A stretch of DNA of 53,614 nt, taken from positions 1 through 53,614 of IMG/VR virus record IMGVR_UViG_3300034120_000351; one strand, 5' to 3'. The DNA comes from a virus. The position numbers and the translations under genes were made by a program. The notes beneath the pieces were generated by a model. That model had not been told where the DNA came from. It worked only from the letters and a program-made list of their open reading frames with translations, and made no database searches. The stretch's first letter is position 1; each line of letters starts with the position of its first letter. Positions 37,315 through 45,682 of this stretch are shown here, in pieces.

Positions 37315-39947
37315 CAGAATGTGCCTCCAGAGATACCACTCCAAGTCGGAGCGCTTGAACCGGCAGACGTCAATACTTGTCCGGCAGTGCCGTTAGCTAG
37401 GAAAGCCGTTGCGCCTGAGCCGGTTTGGTAAGGAATCTGGCTAGCCGCGCCTCCGGCAAGGTTCGTCGCCGTACCGACAGCCAACGTAGACTGCGCCGCA
37501 TACGTAGGTGCTGTACCGTTAGATGTCAGCACGTAGCCGTTCGCGCCTATCGCTAATTGAGAAAGGGCTGTCGTACCTGATGCGTACAGCAGGTCACCGG
37601 TGGTGTAAGAGCCGATATTTGTACCGCCCTGCGCTACAGCGAGCGTGCCGGAGGTCACCTGCGATGCGGCGATAGCGATATTTGTATCCGCTAGCGCTGT
37701 TAACTGACCTTGCGCATTCACCGTCGCGGTCAGAGTTTTACTAGCGCTACCGTAAGCGGCGGCGGTCACAGCGGTGTTGGTGATGCTGAACTGCGTTCCG
37801 GTCAGCGTCAGACCTGTACCAGCGGTGTAAACCTGTGCGGAACTAATTTGCGCAAATGTGATAGCTGTCGTGCCAAATGTGATCGTGCCAACAGTCGTAC
37901 AGATGTAAGTCTCGCCAATACCTGTCGCACCAGCTTGCACAAAGAACGCATCGCCTTGACCGAGAGAATTTGGACTGAACGGCGCATAAGTGTCTGCGTC
38001 AGTCGCGCGGGTGAGCACCCAGTTAGTTGACCCATCACCAACTACGGTGACCGTGTAGACACCGTTCTCAGCTTGGTTGGTCTGGTTGTAGATCAACACA
38101 CGCATACCGACAGTGGTCAATACACCGTCAATGGTCAACGCTACTTGCGCGCCAGCGTTGGTCAATGTGGCTCCGACGCCTGACGCACCATTGTTGTACG
38201 TTGCGCTGAGATTGCCTACGGAGTCTGGCGACTCGAGATAAACAGGCGCATGATAGTGGATACCTGACGACGCAAGCGTGTCCACGTATTGTTTAGTCGC
38301 CAATTGCAAGGCGGTTGTTGGGTCTTGCGTCACGGCGACAGAAGTTAAGCCGCCGAGGGTCAAGCTAGAAGCGCCCAACGCGATAGCCGTTGTGCCCACA
38401 GTCACCGATGAGTTTGTCAAGCTCGCGTTAGCAATGTTTGTCAGCGTGTTCGCTGAGCCGGAGATAGAAACGCCGTTCAGCGTAGCTAACGTGCCGCCCA
38501 AAGAAAGTGAGTCGCTACCGATAGTGACTGAACTATTGGACAAACTACCATTGCCGATGTTGGTGAGCGTGTTGCTGGCACCGCTGATTGTTTTATTGGT
38601 CAGCGTTTGAGCGCCCGTCAACGTAGCTACGGTAGAGTCAATGCCGATAGTCACAGCAGTAGAACCGTCGTATGACGTGCCGGTCAAACCCGTACCGATT
38701 GTCAAGGGGTTCGTAGCTGTGGCGGTAACTGTAACCGAACTACCGAGGCTCACGGCAGAGCCATTGATAGTGATCGCGCTATTTGACAAACTACCATTAC
38801 CGATGTTGGTGAACGTGTTGTTTGCACCGCTCATTGTCTTACCGGTGAGCGTTTGTGCACCCGTCAACGTGGCGACAGTTGAATCAATCGCGATTGTGAC
38901 GGCAGACGAGCCGTCGTATGATGTGCCTGACAAACCAGTGCCGATGGTCAAAGCGTTTGACGCGGTGGCGGTTACAGTGACTGAACCGCCCAAGCTCACA
39001 GACGAGCCGTTGATCGTGATGGCACTATTGGTCAGGCTCGCATTACCGATGTTGCTGAAAGTGTTAAGCGAGCCGCTCATTGTCTTTCCGGTCAACGTGG
39101 ACGGGATGTCAGCGTTGACCAGCAAACGGAAAGCGGTGGGGGCGTCTACCCCGCTAGTCGGACCCGCATAAACATAGTTTGCAGGTTGGTCTGACACGAT
39201 CAGCGCAGAACCCCAGCTCGGGGCGGCTGTGCCGTTTGAAATTAGAACCTGACCTAGAGCACCGGCAGCACTGACGTACATGCCGTCAGCGCCTGACCAG
39301 ATTACGGCTCCTGGTTGCATCACCAAGCTACGCGCTGTACCACCATTACCTAACCCGAGAATATTGTCAACCTGATCATCGTCAGACAAGTCAAGAGCAG
39401 GGTGCTGGTGATCGCTACGGGCGAGGGTGTTCTCCGAGCCAGCCGAGCCGGTTTGAAAATTCGTTTGCGGCGCACTCGCGCTATAGCTGGCAGCGAGCGT
39501 AACATTACCGCTCAACGCACCACCGCCGGTCAAGCCGTTACCAGCGATAACCTGCGTGCTCGTAGGCACATAACCTGAGATAGCCACAGGGGTCGTAGTA
39601 GCGGCGGTCACGCGACCGGTCGTGTCAACAGTTACCACAGGAATGTTAGTGGCATCACCATAAACACCAGGAGTCACGCCTGAGCTAGCCAGCTGCGTAG
39701 AACCCACGCCGCCGTTAGCAATGCTCAACGTGACGTTGCTTGACAAAGCACCGCCGCCGGTCATACCTGTGCCCGCAATCACTTGGCGGCTCGTAGGAAC
39801 ACCGGCAACGCTGAGCAGGTCACCGACGCGGATCTGGTAGTTGTTACCCTGATACACGATCATCATCAGGCTGTTTTCGTCAGCCACAGGAGCGACGGGT
39901 AACTGCGTGAGTCGTGTCGGTATTAGATTGCTTGGGACATCAGACAT
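37314..39947 (-). CDS. large repeat-containing tail fibre protein (877 aa)
   Basis: A Gly/Ser/Thr-rich beta protein. The N-terminus (SDVPSNLIPTRLTQLPVAP, then VGDLLSVAGVPTSRQVIAG) is a fibre attachment region. The middle contains two 82-residue repeats and a partial third. A unit with QLATKQYVDTLASSGIHYHAP follows, as in many phage fibres. The end has VAQGGTN and finishes GGTF. It would bind the host surface. No chaperone or depolymerase motif is visible. Confidence 0.75.
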   Translation of the reverse strand: MSDVPSNLIPTRLTQLPVAPVADENSLMMIVYQGNNYQIRVGDLLSVAGVPTSRQVIAGTGMTGGGALSSNVTLSIANGGVGSTQLASSGVTPGVYGDATNIPVVTVDTTGRVTAATTTPVAISGYVPTSTQVIAGNGLTGGGALSGNVTLAASYSASAPQTNFQTGSAGSENTLARSDHQHPALDLSDDDQVDNILGLGNGGTARSLVMQPGAVIWSGADGMYVSAAGALGQVLISNGTAAPSWGSALIVSDQPANYVYAGPTSGVDAPTAFRLLVNADIPSTLTGKTMSGSLNTFSNIGNASLTNSAITINGSSVSLGGSVTVTATASNALTIGTGLSGTSYDGSSAVTIAIDSTVATLTGAQTLTGKTMSGANNTFTNIGNGSLSNSAITINGSAVSLGSSVTVTATATNPLTIGTGLTGTSYDGSTAVTIGIDSTVATLTGAQTLTNKTISGASNTLTNIGNGSLSNSSVTIGSDSLSLGGTLATLNGVSISGSANTLTNIANASLTNSSVTVGTTAIALGASSLTLGGLTSVAVTQDPTTALQLATKQYVDTLASSGIHYHAPVYLESPDSVGNLSATYNNGASGVGATLTNAGAQVALTIDGVLTTVGMRVLIYNQTNQAENGVYTVTVVGDGSTNWVLTRATDADTYAPFSPNSLGQGDAFFVQAGATGIGETYICTTVGTITFGTTAITFAQISSAQVYTAGTGLTLTGTQFSITNTAVTAAAYGSASKTLTATVNAQGQLTALADTNIAIAASQVTSGTLAVAQGGTNIGSYTTGDLLYASGTTALSQLAIGANGYVLTSNGTAPTYAAQSTLAVGTATNLAGGAASQIPYQTGSGATAFLANGTAGQVLTSAGSSAPTWSGISGGTF
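38350..39095. repeat. 82-residue (246-base) repeats in the large fibre gene
   Basis: Each unit begins LTGKTMSG and runs through SLTNSAITINGS, VTVTATA and GTSYDG to STVATLTGAQT. Two full copies and one partial copy are visible. DNA identity between copies is high enough to allow unequal recombination. Confidence 0.75.
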
Positions 39948-40250
39948 TTAAAACTCCAAGTAGCCATTACCGTCTTCGGTAATGAAAAACTCATCACCGG
40001 CTTCTTGAATGACGCCCGCAGGATGAGTGTTAATCGGGGTGTCCGGACGATTGAACGGAAGGACGATTTGATCAGGACGACGCGGCGCAAGGCGGTAAGG
40101 GTCGTACTCATCGCGGTCTTCTTCGCAGACCATGAGACCAGGATAGTTCGGGTCAGGAGCCAACTCAGAAAGCAACATCTTACGCGAGCAACGACCGCAG
40201 ATGGCGATACCATACGTCGGTTGTCCGCTCGGGTCAAGAAATACGCTCAT
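39948..40250 (-). CDS. small zinc-ribbon-like virion-region protein (100 aa)
   Basis: YGIAICGRCSRKMLLSEL holds a CxxC pair, and GLMVCEEDRDEYDPYRL a third cysteine with acidic residues, like a rubredoxin-type knuckle. A Pro-rich middle (RRPDQIVLPFNRPDTP) follows. Proteins of this layout recur beside adaptor genes of podophages. It overlaps the adaptor-like gene by 4 bases. Function unknown. Confidence 0.7.
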   Translation of the reverse strand: MSVFLDPSGQPTYGIAICGRCSRKMLLSELAPDPNYPGLMVCEEDRDEYDPYRLAPRRPDQIVLPFNRPDTPINTHPAGVIQEAGDEFFITEDGNGYLEF

Positions 40251-41227
40251 TTGGTGTAAACCCCAATACCAGGATTGATCTGAATAGGCGAGCCGTCATT
40301 GTCACCATCCCACGCACGCTGCAAGCTCATAGCGGCTCGTTGCTCAAGCATAGGGATGAGCTGGGCGTCAACTTGCGGGGTCTCGGAGGCGACCTTAGCG
40401 GTCAGGTTGTCAACAATCGCATTCAACCAGCGCTGAGGCACTTCTACGTCTTGCTGAAGGTTCGCAGTGTCCATGATCTGACGATGGCGCCAGAGGATCA
40501 ACTGAGCCTGCTCAGCAGCAATGAACGGCGCTGGCCAGAGGTATACCACCGGCTCAGGTAGGTCGCGCTGAAAATAATAATTGCTAGGACGACCAGGAAA
40601 CACTTTGTTGCTCTGGTTTACGTAGCTGTCGCGGTTCAGCTGCCCGAGGGGGATCTCTTGAGGCATATTGCCGAGGCTGATTACCGCATAGTTGAAAGTT
40701 GCCGTAGAGGTAATTCTGAAGTACTGGTAGGGCAATGCACCAGAAATGTCTGTCCACGTAATCTCGCCCGCGCTCGCGGTGTCTGAGTACGTCCCTACGG
40801 TAACCCAAACAGTTCCGTTCGTGCTCACCTGAAAGGTCAACGGAGTTGACGCACCGGACCATTCAACACCTACAGTGTCTACAACGGTCTGGGTGGTGAA
40901 GTTTACGGTGTACGAGGTTGACGTCGCTACGGTAGCGCCGGTCACAGGCTGGATGACGCGGTAATTCAGGTTGAGGACTTCGACCGTGCCGTTAGGTAAG
41001 GTGACAATCGGCTGGTTTTCGTACATAGGTAGAATCAGCTTCTCAATACACCAGCTAGGGGTTTTGATGCTCGCTAACTCAGACAGGAACAAATACAGAG
41101 ACTCTAGAGCATAGGTCTGCATTTCGCCTGTGATAGCCTGAGCGGGCAGACGACAACGCCTGAAGGCGTGGTCTACCACCTTCAGCGCGTTAAATGTCGT
41201 TGTGCTCACTGTGCCGGAATATGCCAT
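40247..41227 (-). CDS. head-tail adaptor-like protein with inserted beta domain (326 aa)
   Basis: The N-terminal helices (FNALKVVDHAFRRCRLPAQA, then ALESLYLFLSELAS) and the C-terminal part (WLNAIVDNLTAKVASETP) resemble phage gp4-type adaptor proteins. Residues 95-190 look like an inserted carbohydrate-binding/discoidin-like beta domain (VEWSGASTPLTFQVSTNG). The NRDSYVNQSNKVFPGRP segment and YLWPAP are typical of this family. The insertion could decorate the tail. Confidence 0.66.
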   Translation of the reverse strand: MAYSGTVSTTTFNALKVVDHAFRRCRLPAQAITGEMQTYALESLYLFLSELASIKTPSWCIEKLILPMYENQPIVTLPNGTVEVLNLNYRVIQPVTGATVATSTSYTVNFTTQTVVDTVGVEWSGASTPLTFQVSTNGTVWVTVGTYSDTASAGEITWTDISGALPYQYFRITSTATFNYAVISLGNMPQEIPLGQLNRDSYVNQSNKVFPGRPSNYYFQRDLPEPVVYLWPAPFIAAEQAQLILWRHRQIMDTANLQQDVEVPQRWLNAIVDNLTAKVASETPQVDAQLIPMLEQRAAMSLQRAWDGDNDGSPIQINPGIGVYTK

Positions 41228-41283
41228 ACTAACCCCATTTTGTAGTCAGATGGCTGCTGTCCTAGCACGCCCGATATTGACGA

Positions 41284-41312
41284 ATTATAATTCAATATTG
41301 TTGAAAGACCAA
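41284..41312 (-). promoter_or_regulatory. candidate leftward promoter with inverted repeat
   Basis: On the minus strand TTGGTC is followed after 17 bases by TATAAT, about 57 bases before the adaptor-like gene. ATATTGA and TCAATAT (41274-41298) form 7-base arms around the -10 box. Confidence 0.55.
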
Positions 41313-41317
41313 CCAGC

Positions 41318-41737
41318 TCAGCAATTTTTACTACCGCCTTTGGGCATAACAGCGCCGCCCTTTTTCAGCATCATCTTGCCAGGGAGCTTAGGTGCGGTGT
41401 GCTTCGAGGTTTCGCCAGGATTCTTGTTACCAACAACACCCAACGTGCCTCGGTTTTTCAACATTTCACGACCGCCCGTATTCATGGCACCGCCTTTAGC
41501 CATACCCTTGAGTTCGTTCTTGTCGTAGCGCATTTCAGAACGGACACGAGACATCTCCTTACCGGCGTCGCGCTGCTTAGCGGAAACGCGGTTAATTTCT
41601 TCTCGCTCGTTGCGAATAGTGTCTCTGACTCGAGCCTCGCCACCTTTAGCGTAACCCTTAGCCATACCGCCTCCGCAGTAACCCACGGTCTTACCAGCGG
41701 ATGAGAAATCAAAATCTTTAACTTTTCCGATTGTCAT
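41318..41737 (-). CDS. small basic virion-region protein with AKGG motifs (139 aa)
   Basis: A basic, Gly-rich protein with GYAKGGEAR near residue 30, GMAKGGAMNTGG near 80 and MLKKGGAVMPKGG near the end. The middle is a charged helix. The recurring AKGG motif is shared with several larger late proteins. Function unknown. Confidence 0.62.
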   Translation of the reverse strand: MTIGKVKDFDFSSAGKTVGYCGGGMAKGYAKGGEARVRDTIRNEREEINRVSAKQRDAGKEMSRVRSEMRYDKNELKGMAKGGAMNTGGREMLKNRGTLGVVGNKNPGETSKHTAPKLPGKMMLKKGGAVMPKGGSKNC

Positions 41738-41763
41738 AATTCACTCCTATAAATTTTCAGCGT

Positions 41764-42543
41764 TCACGCTAGCGTGTTTTTGATCAGAACCAAAATGAAC
41801 ATGGACGAAACAGCGTTATTGTTTGCGCTACCTATTGCTGTGGCTTCAATGGTGGTCTTTTCAGGAACCGCCAGAGGATACTCAAATACATAATTCGCCA
41901 CGCCGTTGTTGAGCGTGGTGATCGCGGCAGTCTGCCTAATGTTGTTGGAACCTCTAGTCAGCAATCTACCCTGAACCTGAGTTGACCCGCTGGCTTGACC
42001 GGTAGAAAACAGACCTTGAGCGACATACGCAGTGTAGCCCTCAGGCACCGTATAACTTCCCGTGGTTGTGTTGTTGTAGTCAAACTTGATGATGTCGTAT
42101 GCGGTCGCAGGAACGCCTGCGGTCACAGTGCCGGTGCCGATGTAGATGTCGCCAGCCGCGCTGTTACCAGAGCCTGCTGTAGCCACATAAGCATAGTTCA
42201 CACGAATCAACGCCGCAGTCATCGTCACAGCAGTCTGACCATTCATGGTGACTGTCTCAGTGACTTCGCTGTAGTTTGCGTCAAGACCTTGAACAACAAT
42301 CGTTCGCGCACCGGTACCAGCAGAAGTATCGTTCGCACTCGTTGAGCTGACCGTCATCTGAATAGCAGACGCAGGAAAAGTAATCAGGCTGGGCAAAGGC
42401 CAGACAGACACCTGAGTCGTGTCTACGTCTGGATTAAAACCGAACACTGTTACGTTTCTGTGCCCCTGAATTTGACCGCGAGAAACTTGAAGTTCAAACG
42501 GACCGAACTCTCCGAACTGAGTTACTGATGCAGGTGCGCCCAT
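41764..42543 (-). CDS. virion structural protein, beta-rich (259 aa)
   Basis: A Thr/Ser/Gly-rich beta protein with GEFGPFELQVSRGQIQGH at the start and a GYTAYVAQGLFSTGQASGST segment. It lies between capsid-associated genes and the adaptor-like gene, so a head or tail structural role is likely. No known family is recognised with confidence. Confidence 0.6.
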   Translation of the reverse strand: MGAPASVTQFGEFGPFELQVSRGQIQGHRNVTVFGFNPDVDTTQVSVWPLPSLITFPASAIQMTVSSTSANDTSAGTGARTIVVQGLDANYSEVTETVTMNGQTAVTMTAALIRVNYAYVATAGSGNSAAGDIYIGTGTVTAGVPATAYDIIKFDYNNTTTGSYTVPEGYTAYVAQGLFSTGQASGSTQVQGRLLTRGSNNIRQTAAITTLNNGVANYVFEYPLAVPEKTTIEATAIGSANNNAVSSMFILVLIKNTLA

Positions 42544-42553
42544 ACTACACCCC

Positions 42554-42964
42554 TCACTGAGAAGCGTAGGTTTTCAAGCATTCGAGAATGATCGTATAAC
42601 GATCGCCCGAAGCCGCGCCCACTGTTGAAAACAACACGTCGCCAGTTTTACCCGCGCCCGCGTTATTTGGTAGACCGCCAAAATCTGAAAATGTCATCTG
42701 GTACATTTTGTCCGCAGGGACGGTTTCACAGATCAAATCAGTCGTCGCGTCCCAAAGAATATCCACGCCCATACCTTGTGTCAATGCCCAAATCTTGTTG
42801 ATTTTGACACCATTACACGCGAGATTAAATGAGTTAGGGGTCAGCGTAGAAACGTCAATTTTCAAAACAGCGGTTTCACCAGTGCCATCTGAAATATTGG
42901 TAAATTTGGCGATGAACAGGCGCTCACCGTCAAGAATCGTTTGCGATGTTACTGCATCAGCCAT
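42554..42964 (-). CDS. virion structural protein (136 aa)
   Basis: A beta-rich protein (TILDGERLFIAKFTNISDG, then NKIWALTQGMGVDILWDA). Its position after the capsid and decoration genes suggests a head structural or cement protein. Function inferred from context only. Confidence 0.58.
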   Translation of the reverse strand: MADAVTSQTILDGERLFIAKFTNISDGTGETAVLKIDVSTLTPNSFNLACNGVKINKIWALTQGMGVDILWDATTDLICETVPADKMYQMTFSDFGGLPNNAGAGKTGDVLFSTVGAASGDRYTIILECLKTYASQ

Positions 42965-42987
42965 GTCTATCTCCTGAGGTTAAAAAT

Positions 42988-43007
42988 GAAAGGGGCGAAC
43001 CCCTCTC
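42988..43007 (-). terminator. leftward terminator with UUCG loop
   Basis: On the minus strand GAGAGGGG and CCCCTTTC pair (one G-U) around a TTCG tetraloop and are followed by ATTTTTA. It lies between the 131- and 136-residue genes and probably lowers expression beyond this point. Confidence 0.62.
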
Positions 43008-43013
43008 ATTCAA

Positions 43014-43409
43014 TTAAGCGGCAACAGCGCCGTTCAAGGCAACAATAGCCCAACCTGTAGCGGTGTAGACTAGCATGGCGGACTCACCGACGCCAGTGAA
43101 AGTGATAGTTGTGAAACCGATCTTAGTCGTGGGAGTCAAAACAGCAGAGCCGCCATCAACCACGTGGCTAATAATTTTGATTTGCCCAACAGTACCGTCA
43201 GCCAAGGTCAAAGCCTGTGCCGCACCGGTCGTTGTCAAGCTGGTCAACATGTCTGTGATGTTCACAGCGCCAGCGCCGGAAAGAGCTTGATTAGAAGCGA
43301 AGATATCGCCAGTGACGTTGCCGGTTACGTTACCGGTAATGTTACCAGTGACCGCGCCGATGAAACCATTTGTGGACGTAACTGGTCCGGAGAAGGTAGT
43401 AGAAGCCAT
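43014..43409 (-). CDS. head decoration or fibre-like protein (131 aa)
   Basis: An N-terminal GAVTGNITGNVTGNVTGD repeat typical of beta-helical or collagen-like phage appendages is followed by a compact C-terminal beta domain (LTTTGAAQALTLADGTVG ...). It lies just after the capsid gene behind a terminator, so a decoration protein is likely. Confidence 0.62.
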   Translation of the reverse strand: MASTTFSGPVTSTNGFIGAVTGNITGNVTGNVTGDIFASNQALSGAGAVNITDMLTSLTTTGAAQALTLADGTVGQIKIISHVVDGGSAVLTPTTKIGFTTITFTGVGESAMLVYTATGWAIVALNGAVAA

Positions 43410-43501
43410 TTTAAATTCCTCTCATGCGAGTAAAAGTGAAGTGTCTGTCTGCATGACGTCAGCTGGGACTGTCAGGCACTTCGGGGAAACCCAGAAAAAG
43501 A

Positions 43502-43519
43502 GGGGGACCGAAGTCCCCC
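43502..43519 (-). terminator. strong terminator after the capsid gene, UUCG loop
   Basis: On the minus strand GGGGGAC and GTCCCCC form a perfect 7-base stem around TTCG and are followed by TCTTTTTC. It starts 7 bases past the capsid stop. Confidence 0.78.
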
Positions 43520-43525
43520 GCTTTA

Positions 43526-44440
43526 TTAAACGCCAGCAGTACCGAACACGCCACGTGGGTCAGTCCAACCCAATGTGTAACGCTCAGTAGCCTTGTAGCG
43601 CATAGAGTCAGTCTCGAAGTCGCCTTCCATAGACTTCTCCAAGCCACGACGCATCAACAACTTCAAGCCTTCAGGCGCATCGGTCTGCACCCACCATGCG
43701 GTAGATGAAGTGATACGTGACAAGTTAGCTTGGCCATCAGCCAGCAAGCCCATGGACTTAACTGGGTTGATGTCGTTGTCGGCTGTGCCGGTGCGCAAGA
43801 CGCTCTTCAAGAGGACTTCTGCTTGGAACACGTTAGAAGGACCGGAAACGATCTTCTTAGGTGTCAAACGGATACGCTTACCGTTGTTGTCAACGGCGTT
43901 ACGGATCTGAATCAGCAACTGCTCAAGAGAGGTTTGTGACAAGTTAGCGGGGGTGCTCAGCTGATTGCTGAACGTGCCGTTAACGATTGGGTGGTTAGTT
44001 GCAACCAACGCCACACCGTCACCACCAACATACGCGCCGTTGAAGGCACGATTCAAGATGTTAGCTGCGAGGGTTTCCTTAGTCTCGATCAAAGACTGCG
44101 CCAAGTGCTTGGCGTAAGTCTGACCGATACGGATGTGGTCGCCGTCTTCCACCAAGACTTTGGTCAAGCTGAATGCCAGACCGTAGACTTTGTAGAGGTA
44201 GCGTTGCAAGAACAACACGCCACCAGACTGGTAAGAAACAGCCATACCGTCGGGCAGTTCAGGCGCTGCGCCAAAACCATAAAGAACAGGTTCTTCATGG
44301 TAGTTGCGAGGGATGCCTTTTTGCTCGCGGAAGACCATCTTCCACTCGTCAGCACGTTGGTCATAAACACCATCGAACACTTCGTTGAGGATAGGCTCAA
44401 CAACGGACCGGAAGTCCGTACTACGCATTGGGGTAGCCAT
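43526..44440 (-). CDS. major capsid protein (304 aa)
   Basis: The size, position behind scaffold and portal genes, and flanking strong terminator all point to the major capsid protein. The start (DFRSVVEPILNEVFDGVYDQ) and the segment LAANILNRAFNGAYVGGDG, followed by LVATNHPIVNGTFSNQ, resemble capsid proteins of SU10-type and related podophages with the HK97 fold. Confidence 0.82.
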   Translation of the reverse strand: MATPMRSTDFRSVVEPILNEVFDGVYDQRADEWKMVFREQKGIPRNYHEEPVLYGFGAAPELPDGMAVSYQSGGVLFLQRYLYKVYGLAFSLTKVLVEDGDHIRIGQTYAKHLAQSLIETKETLAANILNRAFNGAYVGGDGVALVATNHPIVNGTFSNQLSTPANLSQTSLEQLLIQIRNAVDNNGKRIRLTPKKIVSGPSNVFQAEVLLKSVLRTGTADNDINPVKSMGLLADGQANLSRITSSTAWWVQTDAPEGLKLLMRRGLEKSMEGDFETDSMRYKATERYTLGWTDPRGVFGTAGV

Positions 44441-44455
44441 AATCTAGCCTCCTTA

Positions 44456-45049
44456 TTATACCGAGTTCACAGCAGCTTTGTAGTGGTGTTCGTTGATACG
44501 AACAGACACAACTACGTAGGCGTCAGTGAGCGAGTCGTTGATCTCATATCCAAAGCCGGTAATCTGGAATTGACCAGATGTGCTCTGAATGGCGGTCAGG
44601 TAAGTGTTTGACAAACCTGTTTGTGTTGAGCCACCAGGAGAGGCGACTGTCCAATCACACTCTTCGCCGACAGCTGTTTGCACAGTTGTACCAGCAGAAG
44701 GGTTGTTGTATTGAACATCAAACAAAGTTTCAGGGTCATCATACACCCATGCTGTGATCTCAGTACCAGTCGTGCCAGAAGGCCAGAAAGGAGAAATCGT
44801 GGGCTTGCCGGAAGCGTCCAAGTACTGAACACCTGCGAAGATGCCCAACAAAGAAACTCCGTCGGTCGTGCCTGAACGAGTACCGTCAGACGTGCCGAGT
44901 TGAATAACACCGTTATCAGTCAACTTTACGGGGTCACCGCTGAAGATGTTGGCTGCATAGGTGCTAGCGATTACATAGGCTTTTGGGCGCATCTGACCAC
45001 TGTTGTGGTAAGACGCACGAAAGCCAAAGGGTGCGCTTGTCGAAGACAT
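44456..45049 (-). CDS. capsid-associated structural protein (197 aa)
   Basis: A beta-rich protein starting MSSTSAPFGFRASYHNSG, with ANIFSGDPVKLTDNGVIQLG in the middle. It lies directly upstream of the capsid gene and has the look of head decoration/stabilisation proteins. Exact role inferred. Confidence 0.66.
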   Translation of the reverse strand: MSSTSAPFGFRASYHNSGQMRPKAYVIASTYAANIFSGDPVKLTDNGVIQLGTSDGTRSGTTDGVSLLGIFAGVQYLDASGKPTISPFWPSGTTGTEITAWVYDDPETLFDVQYNNPSAGTTVQTAVGEECDWTVASPGGSTQTGLSNTYLTAIQSTSGQFQITGFGYEINDSLTDAYVVVSVRINEHHYKAAVNSV

Positions 45050-45078
45050 AGTTGCTCCTAATGGATTAAAAAGTTGCG

Positions 45079-45609
45079 TCAGGAAAGATCAAACTGAGCT
45101 TCCCGCTGTTGCCCTATTTCCATATTACCGTCTCCCATGGTCAAGCGCGACTTAGACGTACGAGCTTGCTGCTCGAGGAACTCTGCCGTGTCGGTGAGTT
45201 TCTCTTCTTCACGCAGGGGTGCATCGTGATGCGCCTCCTTCATGTATTTCTCATAAAGAGAAATAGGCAGCTTAAAAGCCAACATCTCATTCACCCCAAT
45301 GAACCCAACCCAGTCACCCGTCTTAAGGGTTGCGTATTCCCAGCCAGGAACGTCTTCTGGCTTCAAAGGCTCGTAGCCTAAGCGGATCCGCATCTGGATC
45401 GAATCACGAGGGTTAGTCGTGGTCAGCCAGCAACAATGCCAGCCGGAGAGTTTCGGTAAGTCCGGTAAAGAGGACTGAAAAAACTGCTGACGGAACATTT
45501 CAACCCGCTCATCTTCGGTAACCTCTCGGTTTTGTGTGATTGTACGATCTAACATCGCACGATTTTCACGACCGTCTCCTGCGGATTTTTTCAAGCGTTC
45601 GTCTGTCAT
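45079..45609 (-). CDS. conserved phage hypothetical protein (176 aa)
   Basis: Residues 35-135 contain SGWHCCWLTTTNPRDSIQMR, GYEPLKPEDVPGWEYATLKTG and ISLYEKYMKEAHHDAP. This pattern recurs in phage head-gene clusters between scaffold and capsid, with no known activity. A candidate promoter lies upstream. Confidence 0.68.
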   Translation of the reverse strand: MTDERLKKSAGDGRENRAMLDRTITQNREVTEDERVEMFRQQFFQSSLPDLPKLSGWHCCWLTTTNPRDSIQMRIRLGYEPLKPEDVPGWEYATLKTGDWVGFIGVNEMLAFKLPISLYEKYMKEAHHDAPLREEEKLTDTAEFLEQQARTSKSRLTMGDGNMEIGQQREAQFDLS

Positions 45610-45639
45610 AATACTCGCTCCTTTCAGCGATTGAAACCA

Positions 45640-45668
45640 ATTATAGGGTTTGAAAATTAAAAAGCCAA
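45640..45668 (-). promoter_or_regulatory. candidate leftward promoter for head genes
   Basis: On the minus strand TTGGCT is followed after 17 bases by TATAAT, about 30 bases before the 176-residue gene. AAACC and GGTTT flank the -10 box. It would drive the capsid block up to the terminator at 43502. Confidence 0.58.
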
Positions 45669-45682
45669 ATCATTCAAGTGTT

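Noticed and set aside
37314-37344. N-terminal extension of the DUF5856-like protein
   Set aside because: The extra ten residues overlap the end of the fibre gene, and the TGATG junction at 37314 gives a natural start.
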